Shown: one piece after another, positions 49,092 through 63,572 of the stretch
How the letters are laid out: the number at the start of each line of letters is the position of its first letter
How positions within the stretch are numbered: position 1 is the first letter of the stretch
Assembly (NCBI RefSeq): GCF_000001735.4
Contig: NC_003075.7
Span: 15,749,001 to 15,813,000 of the forward strand
Length of the DNA: 64,000 bases
From: Arabidopsis thaliana
Taxonomy: Eukaryota; Streptophyta; Magnoliopsida; Brassicales; Brassicaceae
Direction of reading: 5' to 3'
The notes under the pieces: generated by a model
Seen by the model: the letters and a program-made list of their open reading frames with translations, nothing else
Databases searched by the model: none
Told to the model about the DNA's origin: nothing
Translations under genes and position numbers: made by a program

Positions 49092-50375
49092 TGAAGAAAC
49101 ACAAAAAAAAAACTAATCCACAATCGAATTAGACCCTTCTCACCAGATAATTCCGAAACAATTCAAAATAGGGGTTTCCGAAGTTTATCAGGAACCCTAA
49201 ATCAATGAACACCGAACTGGGGAAATGAGGAAGAAGTATTAGTGATGCAGAAACAATTAGGCGCGTGTAAAGGTACTTGCTTTGATAACTTCTGTGTAAT
49301 TACAGTTTGACCCCCAATAGTTTGTTAAAGTTCGAATCTATCCCCACTTCCCGCTCAATTATTATCATAATCATAGAATTAGAATATGCTTAGCTATAGA
49401 GTCCTAATTAATTCAACTGATGAAGTTAGAACTAACACTCTTATGCAATTTTGATGTCTATAAATCTAAATTATTTTTTGCAAGTGGGTGAATACATCCA
49501 ACACAGAAAGTGATAAAGAAACGAGAACTCAATAGAATAGAATAGAGAGTAAATAGATGTGTAGCAAGTTGGTTTAGGTTTGTATCACACCAATCACGAC
49601 TTTCATAAGACCAAAATGTTTTCTTTATGATGAATTTTGTAAAGATGTGGATTTAACGGTTTCATAGCGTTATCAAATGACACTCATAATTAATTGCATA
49701 CGTGTGCAATCGCAATCGTAATCGCTGGTTAGTTTTGTTTTGCAAATACTTTGTTTCGATCATTAAAAAGAAAACATTGTAAGCTGTTGAGAATCGACCA
49801 ATCATCAAACTGTAATGTTCCATCTAAATCTAATTCATTCATTTAGATTGGATAACATTATTATATTTAGCTCCCAAAAACGAAAAAATAATAATACTAA
49901 TAACTAACATTTACTGTTAGTGAAACGATGACCGTCGGATTTATAGGTGGGTCAAAAGCAACGGTCCGATGGAAAGCAATGACCTGACTGAATTGGTGTA
50001 ACTATCCAAACACAACGATATGAACACGTGGCAATCTTTTAGTGGACCCTTTTCCAGAAGATATTCGACTTATTTCCTTTTTTGCTATTTCGTGGAAAAT
50101 AAAAAATGATCTGAAGTACAGAAAATACATTTTTAAAAAACAAATTCTGAAAATTAACAATTAGAGAAAAAGAAAAGAAAAGGAAAAAAAAAAGATTTCT
50201 AGTAGAAAGAGAGAAGGGCGTGAATTCCTGAGCGAGAGATTCTTCGCCGGAGTAATCTCTTTGCGTGATCTTACCGGCTGCTTAATTCGTCTTCGCCTGA
50301 TTCGTTGGTTTCAAAATTCGTCTCTCTCTTTCAATCGGAGGTTAATTGTTTTTCTGTTTGGGGGTCAAAGCGAAG
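49092..50375. promoter_or_regulatory. Divergent intergenic region before TOL9
   Basis: About 1.28 kb lies between two outward-facing genes. The ends are presumably their leaders: AGGGGTTTCC near 49170 and an A/G-rich stretch at 50155-50215 before TOL9. I see no gene and no clear named regulatory element beyond these. Confidence 0.45.
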
Positions 50376-53300
50376 ATGGTGAACGCTATGGTGGAGAGAG
50401 CGACGAGCGAGATGCTGATCGGGCCTGATTGGGCTATGAACCTCGAGATCTGTGATATGCTCAATAGCGATCCAGCGTATGTTTCCCTCTGCTCCCTCCG
50501 ATTTTGTTTTTGTTGTTATCTCTCTCTCTCTCTCTACCTTTTGTTTTCTATACTTCTCGATTAGTCTCCTGTAAACTATTGTAACTCTCTATACGGATTT
50601 GGATTTTTGGTTCAGTGAGAGAGAGAGAGAGAGAGTTAACAGTAAGATGGAAATCAAATTTCGTTTCTTTACCAGAGTTAGATATTTCCATGTTTTCTAG
50701 GACCAATTGGAATACTTGTGGCCTACTGTTTTGCTCAATTTAGTCATCTTTCATAGGGCTTTAATTGTAGAAGCTCTCAAGTTATTTTCTTTATATGCTT
50801 TGTGATTGGAAGAAGGAGATTTCAGTGTGTGTACTAACTGCACCAATACTATGTGATGTCTGAAACTGGTTCCTGTTTTGTAGGCAAGCAAAAGATGTTG
50901 TGAAAGGCATTAAAAAACGGATTGGTAGCAGGAATCCAAAAGCTCAGCTTCTTGCCTTAACTGTGAGCTCCTAGATAACTGTCTCTCCTTTTTATTTTCC
51001 TTGATGGCTACTTCATTGAAATAGCCACTGTTGTTTCTGAAACGGTGCATTTGGATAGCGTGTTTGTTTCACAAACCTCTTTTATTAGTGGAAGTTGACA
51101 TGATCAGAGATTACTTGTTCATGATACTAATGTACATGATGAGGATTTTAATGACTTACAAGTTTTCTAACAAGAATGATATGCTGATAATTATTTTCAC
51201 GTTTTTTCATCTTTCTTGTTTGTTTTGCAATGATAGTTATTCACTCATCGTCATGCTTTTTGTTATGTTCTAGCTGCTTGAGACAATAGTGAAGAACTGT
51301 GGTGACATGGTTCATATGCATGTGGCTGAGAAAGGTGTTATTCATGAGATGGTCCGGATAGTTAAGAAGAAGGTAATGGTTCTTCCAAATTGGTCTCTCT
51401 TTCTCTCTCCCTTGCTCTGCCTCTCTAATCCTAATTGGTCTGATGCATATAGCCGGACTTCCATGTCAAAGAGAAGATTCTGGTCCTTATCGATACATGG
51501 CAAGAGGCCTTTGGTGGCCCTAGGGCAAGATATCCACAATACTATGCAGGATACCAGGAATTGTTGGTATGTCTACATAATTTAGTTGTTTGATATACTT
51601 ATTTTGGGTTTCATTTTTTTTTCCTTCAGTAGAGTAGTGTTTCTGATTCTGGGTGTCCAGATGTCTCATACTGAAATTTTATTACATCTCATAATGAATT
51701 CTTCTTAGATCCTTTTGTGAGTTCTGTTAGAAAATCTTCTACTACTCTTGCCTAACCACCAGTGACTCATGTCCCTTTCAGCGTGCTGGTGCTGTTTTCC
51801 CTCAGAGATCAGAGAGATCAGCTCCTGTGTTCACACCTCCTCAAACACAGCCTTTGACATCTTACCCTCCAAATCTTCGTAACGCTGGACCTGGTAATGA
51901 TGTGCCTGAACCTTCAGCAGAGCCAGAATTTCCGACTCTAAGGTAGATATCTTCTGTTGCAACTCCGCAGTTTTAAGTTCATAAATTTTTAACAAAAGCA
52001 TACAATATTTTGTTGGGAAAATTTCAACGTCCTTGCTATATCTAACAAATTGTCGTAATATATGTTTAGCTACTTTTTGTTCAACGTCCTTCCCTAGTTG
52101 GAAGCCTATATATAGGATGAATCGAAGTAAAGAGGAATCAAGAAAATAATCACACTTAAGCAAAAGCCTTCTAGCTTTTGAAAAATGCACGCATTTGCAG
52201 TAACGGAGTTTCAATTTTTTCTTGTAAGACTTAATAGGCATGTTCACTAGGGTCTGCTAGTTTTAACTTTGTGTCTGTTTGCTTGCTTTGTTTAGGACGT
52301 ATATGTATGCCTTTGTTGCTCAGTATTTATTGCTTCTCAAAATTTTATTCTGCTGTATGTCAAATTCTTTTTCAGTTTGTCGGAGATTCAAAATGCAAAA
52401 GGTATCATGGATGTGCTTGCGGAGATGCTGAGTGCATTAGAGCCCGGAAACAAGGAGGTAACACGATTTAGTTGCAGAGTGTTTGAGCTACCTGTTTACA
52501 AGTGTAGGCTATAGCCCAAAATATACTAAATAATGATCATTCTTCTCGTTTTTGGATTTATTCAGGATCTCAAACAAGAGGTTATGGTCGATCTGGTGGA
52601 GCAGTGTCGTACATACAAACAAAGAGTGGTGCACCTCGTCAACTCGACTTCGTAAGAGCTCTTTATTTTCCTCTTCGGTTCCATTTGATTATCTCTTTCA
52701 TGTCTCATATAAGTTATATTTCTTGGGGTACGAGACGATTTTTTTTTTTATTCTCATCTTCTAATATGCATACATAGTACCACTAGATTCAGCAGGAAAT
52801 GATTCGTGTTTTGTGTGGGTTTTGGTTTATTATGGACGAGGGTGGGGAGAGGACTTCATTAAGAATTATCTGAAATCCGTACTTGTCTGAGTTAATGCTG
52901 CTACTTACTTCACGTTTCAGATAGTATCGTGTGGAATAATACAGTTAGAATTGCTATTATGCTTCAGACCTTATGTTTCTTTGTACTCTTCTTTACCTCG
53001 CAACTTTGTTTTTCAGGGACGAGTCTTTGTTATGTCAAGGTCTGGCTTTGAATGATGACTTGCAGCGTGTCTTAACCAATTATGAAGCAATTGCTTCTGG
53101 ATTACCTGGAACTTCTTCTCAGATCGAGAAGCCCAAGTCCGAGACAGGAAAATCCCTTGTTGATGTTGATGGTCCACTTATTGATACAGGGGACAGCAGT
53201 AATCAGGCGAACGGGTACGTTCTACCAAACTTGACTGTTATGCACCCAAGAATGTTGGATAAAATCACCTATTTTTGGATATGGGTTACCGATCCTAGCT

Positions 53301-54832
53301 GCAATCTTGAGCTCGATATATGGCTTGCACGTCCAAACTATTACAATCTAGGATGTGAAAACGAAAAGTTACTTATGAATCTGGGAGTAACTTTATAATC
53401 ATTTTAATATAAACGGTGTTAATTTGTCTCTTAACCAAGTAAGAACTGGGGTTTCAGGCCAAGTGACCTTGTAAAAGTTTTTTTTTTGTCTTATAACATA
53501 GCTATTGATTTATACTGTCCAACGTTTTCACAGAGCTACATCGAGCTCTGGTAACGGGGTTCTAAATCAGTTGGCCCTCCCTGCACCACCTGTAACTAAT
53601 GGTTCAGCCAATTCCAAAATAGACCTCCTCAGTGGCGATGATCTTGCCCTTGTTCCTGTTGGACCTCCTCAGCCAGCAAGTCCGGTTGCATCAGATCAAA
53701 ATGCACTCGCCCTTATCGACATGTTCTCAGATAATACTAATAATCCAAGTCCTGCAACTGCACCAAGTGGCAATCCAGCTCAGAATATTCCTTTGAATCC
53801 TCAAGGGCACCAACAACCAAATAGTCAAGCTGGAGAAGCTGGATTACAACAATCCAATGGATTTGCGCCTCAAGTGGGTTATTCGCAGTTTGAGCAGCCA
53901 TCATACGGGCAAGGAGTCTCTTCTCCCTGGAGCAGTCAGCCTGCACAGCAACCAGTCCAGCCATCTTATGGTAATATATATAAACAGTTTTTGTTTTTCA
54001 CACATCTGGAGATTAGATTGCAGTATGCCAATGTTTCTCTGGTTATGGCAACAAGGAGAAAGAATTTCCTTCTTTTGGATTCAGAAGAATCAGCTTCAAT
54101 TGTGTCTCATGTCTAATCATTAATTGTTCTGTTTTTATGGTAATCTTGTAATATAAAGAAGGTGCCCAAGACAGTACGGCATTTCCACCTCCCCCATGGG
54201 AAGCTCAGCTCCAAGACTATAGTCCCTCTGCGGAGTCAGGAAGTCCGTTTTCTCCTGGAATGCATCCAACTCAGACTGCCTTCACACATGCTCAACCAGT
54301 TAACAACAACAATCCATATCCTCAAATTCCCCAAACCGGGCCACCAGTCAACAATAACAGTCCATATGCTCAAATGCCCCAAACAGGTCAAGCAGTTGCC
54401 AACATCAGTCCATATCCTCAAATTCCACAAAACGGCGTGTACATGCCAAACCAACCAAATCAGGCTCTTGGGTCAGGCTATCAACCACAGCAACAACAGC
54501 AGCAGCAGATGATGATGGCTCAGTACTATGCCCAACAGCAACAGCTACAGCAACAACAACAGCAACAGGCGTATGGAAACCAGATGGGAGGATACGGATA
54601 TGGCTATAATCAACAGCAACAAGGAAGCAGCCCATATCTGGACCAGCAAATGTACGGTTTATCCATGAGAGACCAGACATCGCATCAGGTAGCATCATCA
54701 TCATCTACCACATCTTATCTGCCTCCAATGAAACCTAAGAATAAACCAGAGGACAAGCTATTTGGGGATCTTGTGGACATCTCCAAATTCAAGCCTACAA
54801 AACCGACTTCCGGAAGAGCTGGTACCATGTGA
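50376..54832 (+). CDS. TOL9: TOM1-like VHS-GAT ubiquitin-binding sorting protein TOL9
   Basis: TOL proteins bind ubiquitinated membrane cargo and pass it to ESCRT for vacuolar degradation, standing in for ESCRT-0 in plants. Exons: 50376-50476, 50884-50962, 51274-51372, 51453-51566, 51782-51942, 52376-52457, 52566-52651, 53017-53214, 53534-53970 and 54159-54832, giving 676 aa. The N-terminal VHS domain covers about residues 9-140 ([39 protein letters not shown]). The GAT domain follows (about 175-270; [55 protein letters not shown]). The C-terminal half is disordered, rich in Pro and Asn, with Gln runs near PQQQQQQQ, and ends [13 protein letters not shown]. Remembered as At4g32760. Confidence 0.94.
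50519..50635. repeat. Inverted CT and GA microsatellites in TOL9 intron 1
   Basis: A CT tract (50519-50535) and a GA tract (50616-50635) lie about 80 bp apart in the same intron. As they are complementary, the pre-mRNA could fold into a hairpin. Confidence 0.85.
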
Positions 54833-55548
54833 AAATTCCTCCATCCATTCATCATTTACCAGTATTCATCTCCTCTATCCTCCTCAGCTAACTCTCTTTC
54901 TTCTCTTTGTTAAGCTTTTTTCATCATTGATTTTATTACCCTCTTGGGAGATAACATAGATATACATATGTGTTATGTTCTTCCTTATAATTTACCGTTG
55001 GTTATGGGTTTGTATATTTCTTGTAGAGAAAAGAAAACTGGAAAATCTTTTGTTGAGAACTCAGCGATTTGGGGTTTGTCTCGAGATTCTATTTTAGGAC
55101 ATTTTAATCTCTCATTTGTATTTTCAGACCTTTTATTTGTTATATCCATTGGCAATAAAGTTTGATATCAATTGGATGAGAGTTATGGTTCTTAAATTTG
55201 CCAAAAGGACAGTTTATGTTCTTTGTATATGATTGCAACCCTAATTCCATAGTCAATGGAGACATCAAAATGTCAAACTATGCTTGCATTATATAATCTC
55301 TTTCGACTCAATGATGTCAATTACCGAAAAAGTAGAAAGGAAGGATTTGTTTTGTTTGCGACTGTTGTTAGTTCTTATGTTGCTCGTCGTAAACAAGAAA
55401 AACCTGCCATTCGTTTGGGTTTTTGAAATCTAGTCTAACAGAAAGAAACAAGAGACAAATGAAGAAGAGTAAATCTAGTCCATTCATCATCATCAGTCTT
55501 TTGGATCGTGCATATATTAATTTGTATAAGAGTCTGTCTAACAAAATT
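54833..55548. other. TOL9 3' UTR and spacer before the tRNA gene
   Basis: The first part should be TOL9 3' UTR; several AATAAA-like signals lie near 55155. The rest is AT-rich spacer. Nothing else is called. Confidence 0.5.
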
Positions 55549-55630
55549 GTCAATATGTCCGAGTGGTTAAGGAGATTGACTCGAAATCAATTGGGCTTTG
55601 CCCGCGCAGGTTCGAATCCTGCTGTTGACG
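55549..55630 (+). tRNA. tRNA-Ser (anticodon CGA)
   Basis: This 82-nt sequence folds as a class II tRNA. The acceptor stem GTCAATA pairs with TGTTGAC (one T-G wobble), with a G discriminator at 55630 as for serine tRNAs. The anticodon arm is ATTGA-CTCGAAA-TCAAT, with anticodon CGA, reading the serine codon UCG. A variable arm (GGGCTTTGCCC) follows. The internal B box GGTTCGAATCC is at 55609-55619, and an A-box-like region near the 5' end completes the Pol III promoter. There is no intron. T-runs after 55635 can serve as terminator. CCA is not encoded, as expected in a nuclear gene. Remembered position: At4g32765. Confidence 0.95.
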
Positions 55631-55980
55631 TATTCTATTTTGTTTTCTTTTCAGCTCTCTTCAGAATTTTTGTAAATATTTTAAAAGGGAAAAAAATCTC
55701 AAAATACGATTTCAATTAAAATTGTAGAGATTCTCCTCACGTCTGTTTGTGAAATGTTGTCTCTAATAAATTTCCGTAAATTACTGAAAACAAGACACGA
55801 GAAATTGTTAATTTAACAAAATAAAAATACGTTACGTTTGGGGTTTGCCACGTAACTACTTACCGCCACACGTTCTCGTCCTTTTCTTCTTCCTCTCTGC
55901 ATTCTTCACAGAGTTTGTCACCACCAACACCAAACACACAATTTCACATTCTTTTGCATATTTCTTCTTCTTCTTCCATT
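55631..55980. promoter_or_regulatory. Upstream region of VTE1
   Basis: This 350-bp stretch separates the tRNA from VTE1. A CACGT-type core (CCACGTAA near 55848-55855) occurs in it; G-box-like cores are common in light-regulated plastid genes, but one weak match proves nothing. A C/T-rich leader precedes the ATG. No gene is seen. Confidence 0.4.
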
Positions 55981-58790
<2,810 letters not shown>

Positions 58791-59925
58791 CATTGATGAG
58801 TGTTTTGTTTGTTGATAGAGACCCATGTGATGAATGAAGCCTTAGTCATGTCATTGCTAGCTTCACTATTATGTATGTATGATTTTAGTTCGTTCGGTCC
58901 TTGTGGTAAATGATACGGGCCAGTGTAAAGTCTAGTTCAATAAAAGCCTTGAGTCGCATAATTTCAATTTCAAATTGCATCAGAATTTCATTTTTACTTT
59001 TTAGGTATTTCTTCTATTTTATTTTTTGTTTCTCCACTCATTGTTCCTAGGTAGAAACCACGATCTATAATGGATTGGTAATGATATAGGTTCGAATTGT
59101 TGGATATTGTATAACTATGAGTGGGAGGCAAAAAGGAGAAAAGAAGAAGTTCCTTAATATCGGCTCACTTTGTCTTAGCATCATTACAAATGCACTCTCT
59201 CTGGCTCCCACAATCTTACTTTTATTCTTCCTCACATAAATAAACCCTTCTTTCCGTTACACTCATATATATGTATAAACATTTTCTCACTTCTAAAATA
59301 TAAAAACATTTGGTAATTTTGTTTTCCTAATAAAGAGTTAAGATCTATATATGAACTTAAAGCAGCATTTTTTTTCCAACAAAGCTTCAATTTAGGCAAT
59401 AATTAGGACACAAATGGCAAAACCATCATTTTGTTTTATATATATTTAAACCCGCGAAACCCATTCGAGGCAGTCGAAAGAAAACAAAGAAAAAAGCAAA
59501 GTAAATCGTTAACATATTTTTTTTTTTTCTACTTGTGAGTTGTGAGCTTCTATCTCTGTTTTATTATTTATCATGTTATGTTTTTAAACTTATTAATACA
59601 TGAGTTAAAGTTTTGGGAGTAGAATGATCTTAATAGAGTTGATGATGTTAGTGATCATGAATTATCTCCTAAGCTAAGAAAGACTTTTTGTAGCATTTTA
59701 GTTAAAATAAAAAGTTTCTATATCATAAATATACAATAAAACCTTTATTAAAGAAGATAAAACTTGACCAAACTGTATTTTATAATGTTTCTTTATGTAT
59801 TAGTTATTAACAAAACAAAAAACGTAAATTACTTTGAAGTGTACGAAAAAATAAAAGAGGAATCAATTTTTCATATATAGCCAAAGTCACATAGTGATTC
59901 TTCTCCAATCAAATCTCTATCAACA
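58791..59925. other. Intergenic region between VTE1 and the VAB-like gene
   Basis: The first 200 bases should be VTE1 3' UTR. The rest is AT-rich with long A/T runs and should contain the promoter of the next gene. I see no reading frame or RNA gene. Confidence 0.5.
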
Positions 59926-62743
59926 ATGACAAGCTTGCACAAAACCCTCTTCACACAAAATCCCACTACTTTAGATCAACGTAAGTTCTTTTTTTCTTTC
60001 CCTTAATTGATTACGTTAATCGGTCAAATTAATAGTGGATGTGTGATTTTGTTAGTCATGATGTGCCACACGGGAAGAGACAATTCATGGAAAAAACTAG
60101 AAAACATAGACGAAGAAGGTCCATCGACGGTGGCACGTGAAGTGAGGACGGCGTTACCACCGGAGACGCCAACGGAGATGATGGAGTTCTTGGGGAGATC
60201 ATGGAGCATTTCCGCCGTCGAACTCACGAGAGCTTTTTTCAACAATTCCACTGCCGACACTAACTCTTTTCTTCTATCTACTATCGTTAACACCAACAAA
60301 GAAGACAGAGAAGATGAAGAAGATTCTACTTCCATGGCTTCTTCTCGTGACCTTGTAAGTCTACTCTCTTCCTATTTTCTGAACACTATTTGTTTAGTTA
60401 TGAAAAATTCTACTAGATGGCAACATGCACTAGTATAAAACTTGAGTATATAAACCTACTATGATACTAAATGAACATCTTTTAAAATGTACGACGTGAA
60501 GAATGAGTTTATCTAAGCTTTTTTCTATTATTTGCTTATAGCAATTTAACGAAATTTCTACCTACTTAATTAAAATTGTAAATTGCTATTTATTCTGCAT
60601 ATTTTCCCTTCTGTTTTATCACACGGCCGCTCAAGTTTATTTTTAATTTGTTTTTGGGTAAAAGTAACTAAACTTTGCGCATGAAAACTTTTATGTGAGG
60701 TTTATGTATTATTTTTTTTGGTTTGTTGCTGACTTGTTGTTGAGTGTTATTAAAGAACTAAATCGATTTTACCTAAAGCGTAACTTTTGTTATAGGTTTT
60801 ATTACTTAAATATTAATTTACACTTTCATTTTCAATGCTACAAGAAAAAGAACAGAAAATTTACAATTCTGATTCCATTTTTCAGCTGCTGCCACATGTG
60901 GGAAATAAGACCAGCCCTCCAATAACTCCAAGAACCGGTAGAGAAATGAAGGTATATATGATCTATTAAACCGGGGGGTTTCCGGTTTATCATTGTCTCA
61001 AATCAAATCATATCTTTATTAAAAGGAGTCGACGTAAAGAATGAAAAAAAGCTGGTTGGTTTCGGAACTTTTTCGTTGATTATAAAAATTAACCGAGAGA
61101 AAAGAGAAAGCATTATAATTGTCATGATGAAATCATGCAATTGTTTATTCAATCCATATCCTTTTCTTTTTGAAATAATAAAAAGGGTAACACAGTGAGT
61201 AATGTGCAATGAGCGGAAATTCTATGGTTAACTTTTTTTTACGTTCGAAATAATTGCTGACAAAAAGAAGGACTTCATTTGAGAAAACTCAAATATAATG
61301 TCAAACATCAATTTGGCTAGATCTACCCGTTACATGAATTCGGTTCTAGTTTTATTGGATTTTTAGATTCGGATTAATATGTTATGTCTGGAGAATATAA
61401 TAATATATACTAGTCAATTAGACTACTCCTCGCCAAGTGACTATTACTAGATGATATATTATGAGAATCAAAACATATGAGCAAATATGAATAAAATCGT
61501 TGTGAATGATACAGCATTTGTACAAGAGCATGATAAGAGGAAGAACAATGGGAAGAAGATTAAAGGATCAGAAGGAGAAGAAGAAACAAGAGACCAGAAC
61601 TCGCAACGCTGAGATTCACGCCGCGGTCTCTGTCGCAGGAGTAGCTGCAGTTGTTGCCGCAACCGCAGCATCTAACGCTATTGCGGCCGCAGAAGATGCG
61701 GTTGAATCAACAACCGTTGCAGCTGCAATGGCATCTGCAGCTGCTCTCATCGCTTCACATTGCATCGAGATAGCGGGAGAGATTGGGGCGGGTTATAACC
61801 AGATTGCCACGGCTGTTAGCTCCGCGACCAATGCTAGGACTAACGGAGACATTATGGCTTTAACGGCAAGTGCTGCAACAGGTATCATTTATTGTTTTCT
61901 CGCATAGTCTACCGCTTTCAAATGATACCCCATATGTGATTTTGAGGTTTTGTTGAGAGATTTTAGCGTTGCGAGGAGCTGCGATTCTAAGGTCACGAAT
62001 GGAAAGGAACAACGAGAACAAAGCAATGCTATATGCAACAAAGGAGCACGTCGTAGAAATGGAAGAGAGAAATGTATTTGGAGCGATGACTTTCGTCTCT
62101 AGAGGAGAAGAGCTTCTCAAACGCACCCGCAAAGGTAACTTGTGCTCCAAGAAAACACCGTTTTGATCATGTGATGAATCTGTCAGGGTTAAGTTTCCGA
62201 GGATATTTGGTGACAGGGGATCTTCATTGGAAGCAAGTATCTTTTAACATCAATTCCAATTGGCAAGTAAGTTTTTTTTTTTTTTTTTTAAGAACTTTCA
62301 TAAAAAAATGATATATATGATGTTCCTCATACTCATAGGCTCTTGATTTTGAAATAGGTGGTTCTTAAAATGAAGAGCAAACATGTGGGTGGAACTTTCA
62401 CGAAGACGAAGAAATGTAAGCTTACATGACACAAGTTTCTAGCGAATTAGTGAATACCAAAGTTGATAGTCTTCTTAATTACCTTGTACAAACCAACATT
62501 CCCTTGGCGGTTTATTTGGATGCAGGCGTTGTCAATGGAGTGTGCCGAGATATACCCGAATGGGCACATAGAGGACGAGCAGATAAAATGGTAGAGCGAA
62601 GAGCCTACTTTGGGGTGAAAACAGTGGAAAGGGTGATTGAATTCGAATGTGGAAACAAAAGAGAGAAGCAAATGTGGATAGAGGGGATTCAACAGTTGCT
62701 TAACTCACTCGAAATCGGTTCTAGTGTTCAATGGAAACATTAG
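59926..62743 (+). CDS. VAN3-binding/FORKED-like protein (auxin canalisation domain plus PH-like domain)
   Basis: Eight exons give 426 aa: 59926-59980, 60056-60354, 60886-60951, 61515-61881, 61967-62134, 62217-62266, 62358-62415 and 62526-62743. Exon 1 is only 55 nt (MTSLHKTLFTQNPTTLDQ). The first domain is PTEMMEFLGRSWSISAVELT, the typical opening of DUF828 (auxin canalisation), followed by basic KDQKEKKKQETRTRNAEIHA and a long Ala-rich helix (AAVVAATAASNAIAAAEDAV). The C-terminal part, from LHWKQVSFNINSNWQVVLKM to the end, fits the PH_2 fold that binds phosphoinositides. Relatives act with VAN3 at the trans-Golgi in vein patterning and auxin transport. It is short for this family as I know it. 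Remembered locus At4g32780/At4g32785; I am unsure of the symbol. Confidence 0.87.
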
Positions 62744-63565
62744 AGTTAGGATCAAATTAAAACACTATTTCACATTTGAACATCATGTAATAACGATTGA
62801 TTTTTTTTTTCGATTTCACGTGTGTTGAAGAATGTATGTTTGTGTCTGGTGTAATAATATTTGACATTGATATTTATTTGTCACACTAACGACATTTATT
62901 ATTTCCCGTCTTTCTCACTTTATCGATTTACAGCTGGATTTCTGAGTTTTTATTTCTTTCTTAAAAAGGAAAACAAATATAAGAAAATTAGAACTTAAAA
63001 AATTCCCTCTATCAGTCAAATGGAGTTCTTCGTCCTTCCGGTGGAAAATTCTCGGAAACGATTGAACTTCTGATAATCAAATCCGGTTCATGCGAGTTAT
63101 GTAACATTTATCGGTAATATATCTTCCCACTCTACTGCAGTAATTCGAGTTCAATTTAGGATAGAATTGCTTTACAAATAAATTTGAGTTATCTTCTACT
63201 TCAGTCTTGTATTGTATCTTACAAGTTCATGGGTCAATTCAAGATCTCCCTTTTCATGTTTCCGAATCAATTTTCTTTTACTTGAGAGAACCAAAACTTA
63301 GCAGGATTCGCGTTTTCTTAATTTAATTTGTTTCGATTCAGCTCCGTTTGCTTCTTGTCGCTTCCAATTTCCCGACCAATGGGTGATAGATTTGTCCTAG
63401 CATAGAAAAAAATAAGATTAATTGATGTCTCAGATGTAAGATCCATTACAGTAAAATTCAGTTGTAACATCCAATTCGTGTGTTTGAATTCAATTCTCTG
63501 TTTTTTATTCTATCCTGCAGATCATTCGTTAAGATGGTGATATTGAGTTGTTTCATGGAGTCTAC
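62744..63565. promoter_or_regulatory. Spacer and 5' leader of the exostosin-family gene
   Basis: The region holds the 3' UTR of the VAB-like gene, then the promoter and leader of the next. A 5' UTR intron is likely, with a pyrimidine-rich acceptor TATCCTGCAG ending at 63520 and a possible donor GGTAATA near 63112. A 12-codon upstream ORF starts at 63534. Confidence 0.45.
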
Positions 63566-63572
63566 ATGTTGA
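63534..63572 (+). CDS. Upstream ORF overlapping the first possible start of the exostosin gene
   Basis: ATG at 63534-63536 opens 12 codons (MVILSCFMESTC) and ends with TGA at 63570-63572. The main in-frame ATG at 63566-63568 overlaps its stop as ATGTTGA. A second uORF codon ATG lies at 63555. If this leader is as inferred, the uORF would reduce initiation at 63566 and favour a later start such as 63650. The coding potential is seen directly; any effect is inference. Confidence 0.5.
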   Translation: MVILSCFMESTC

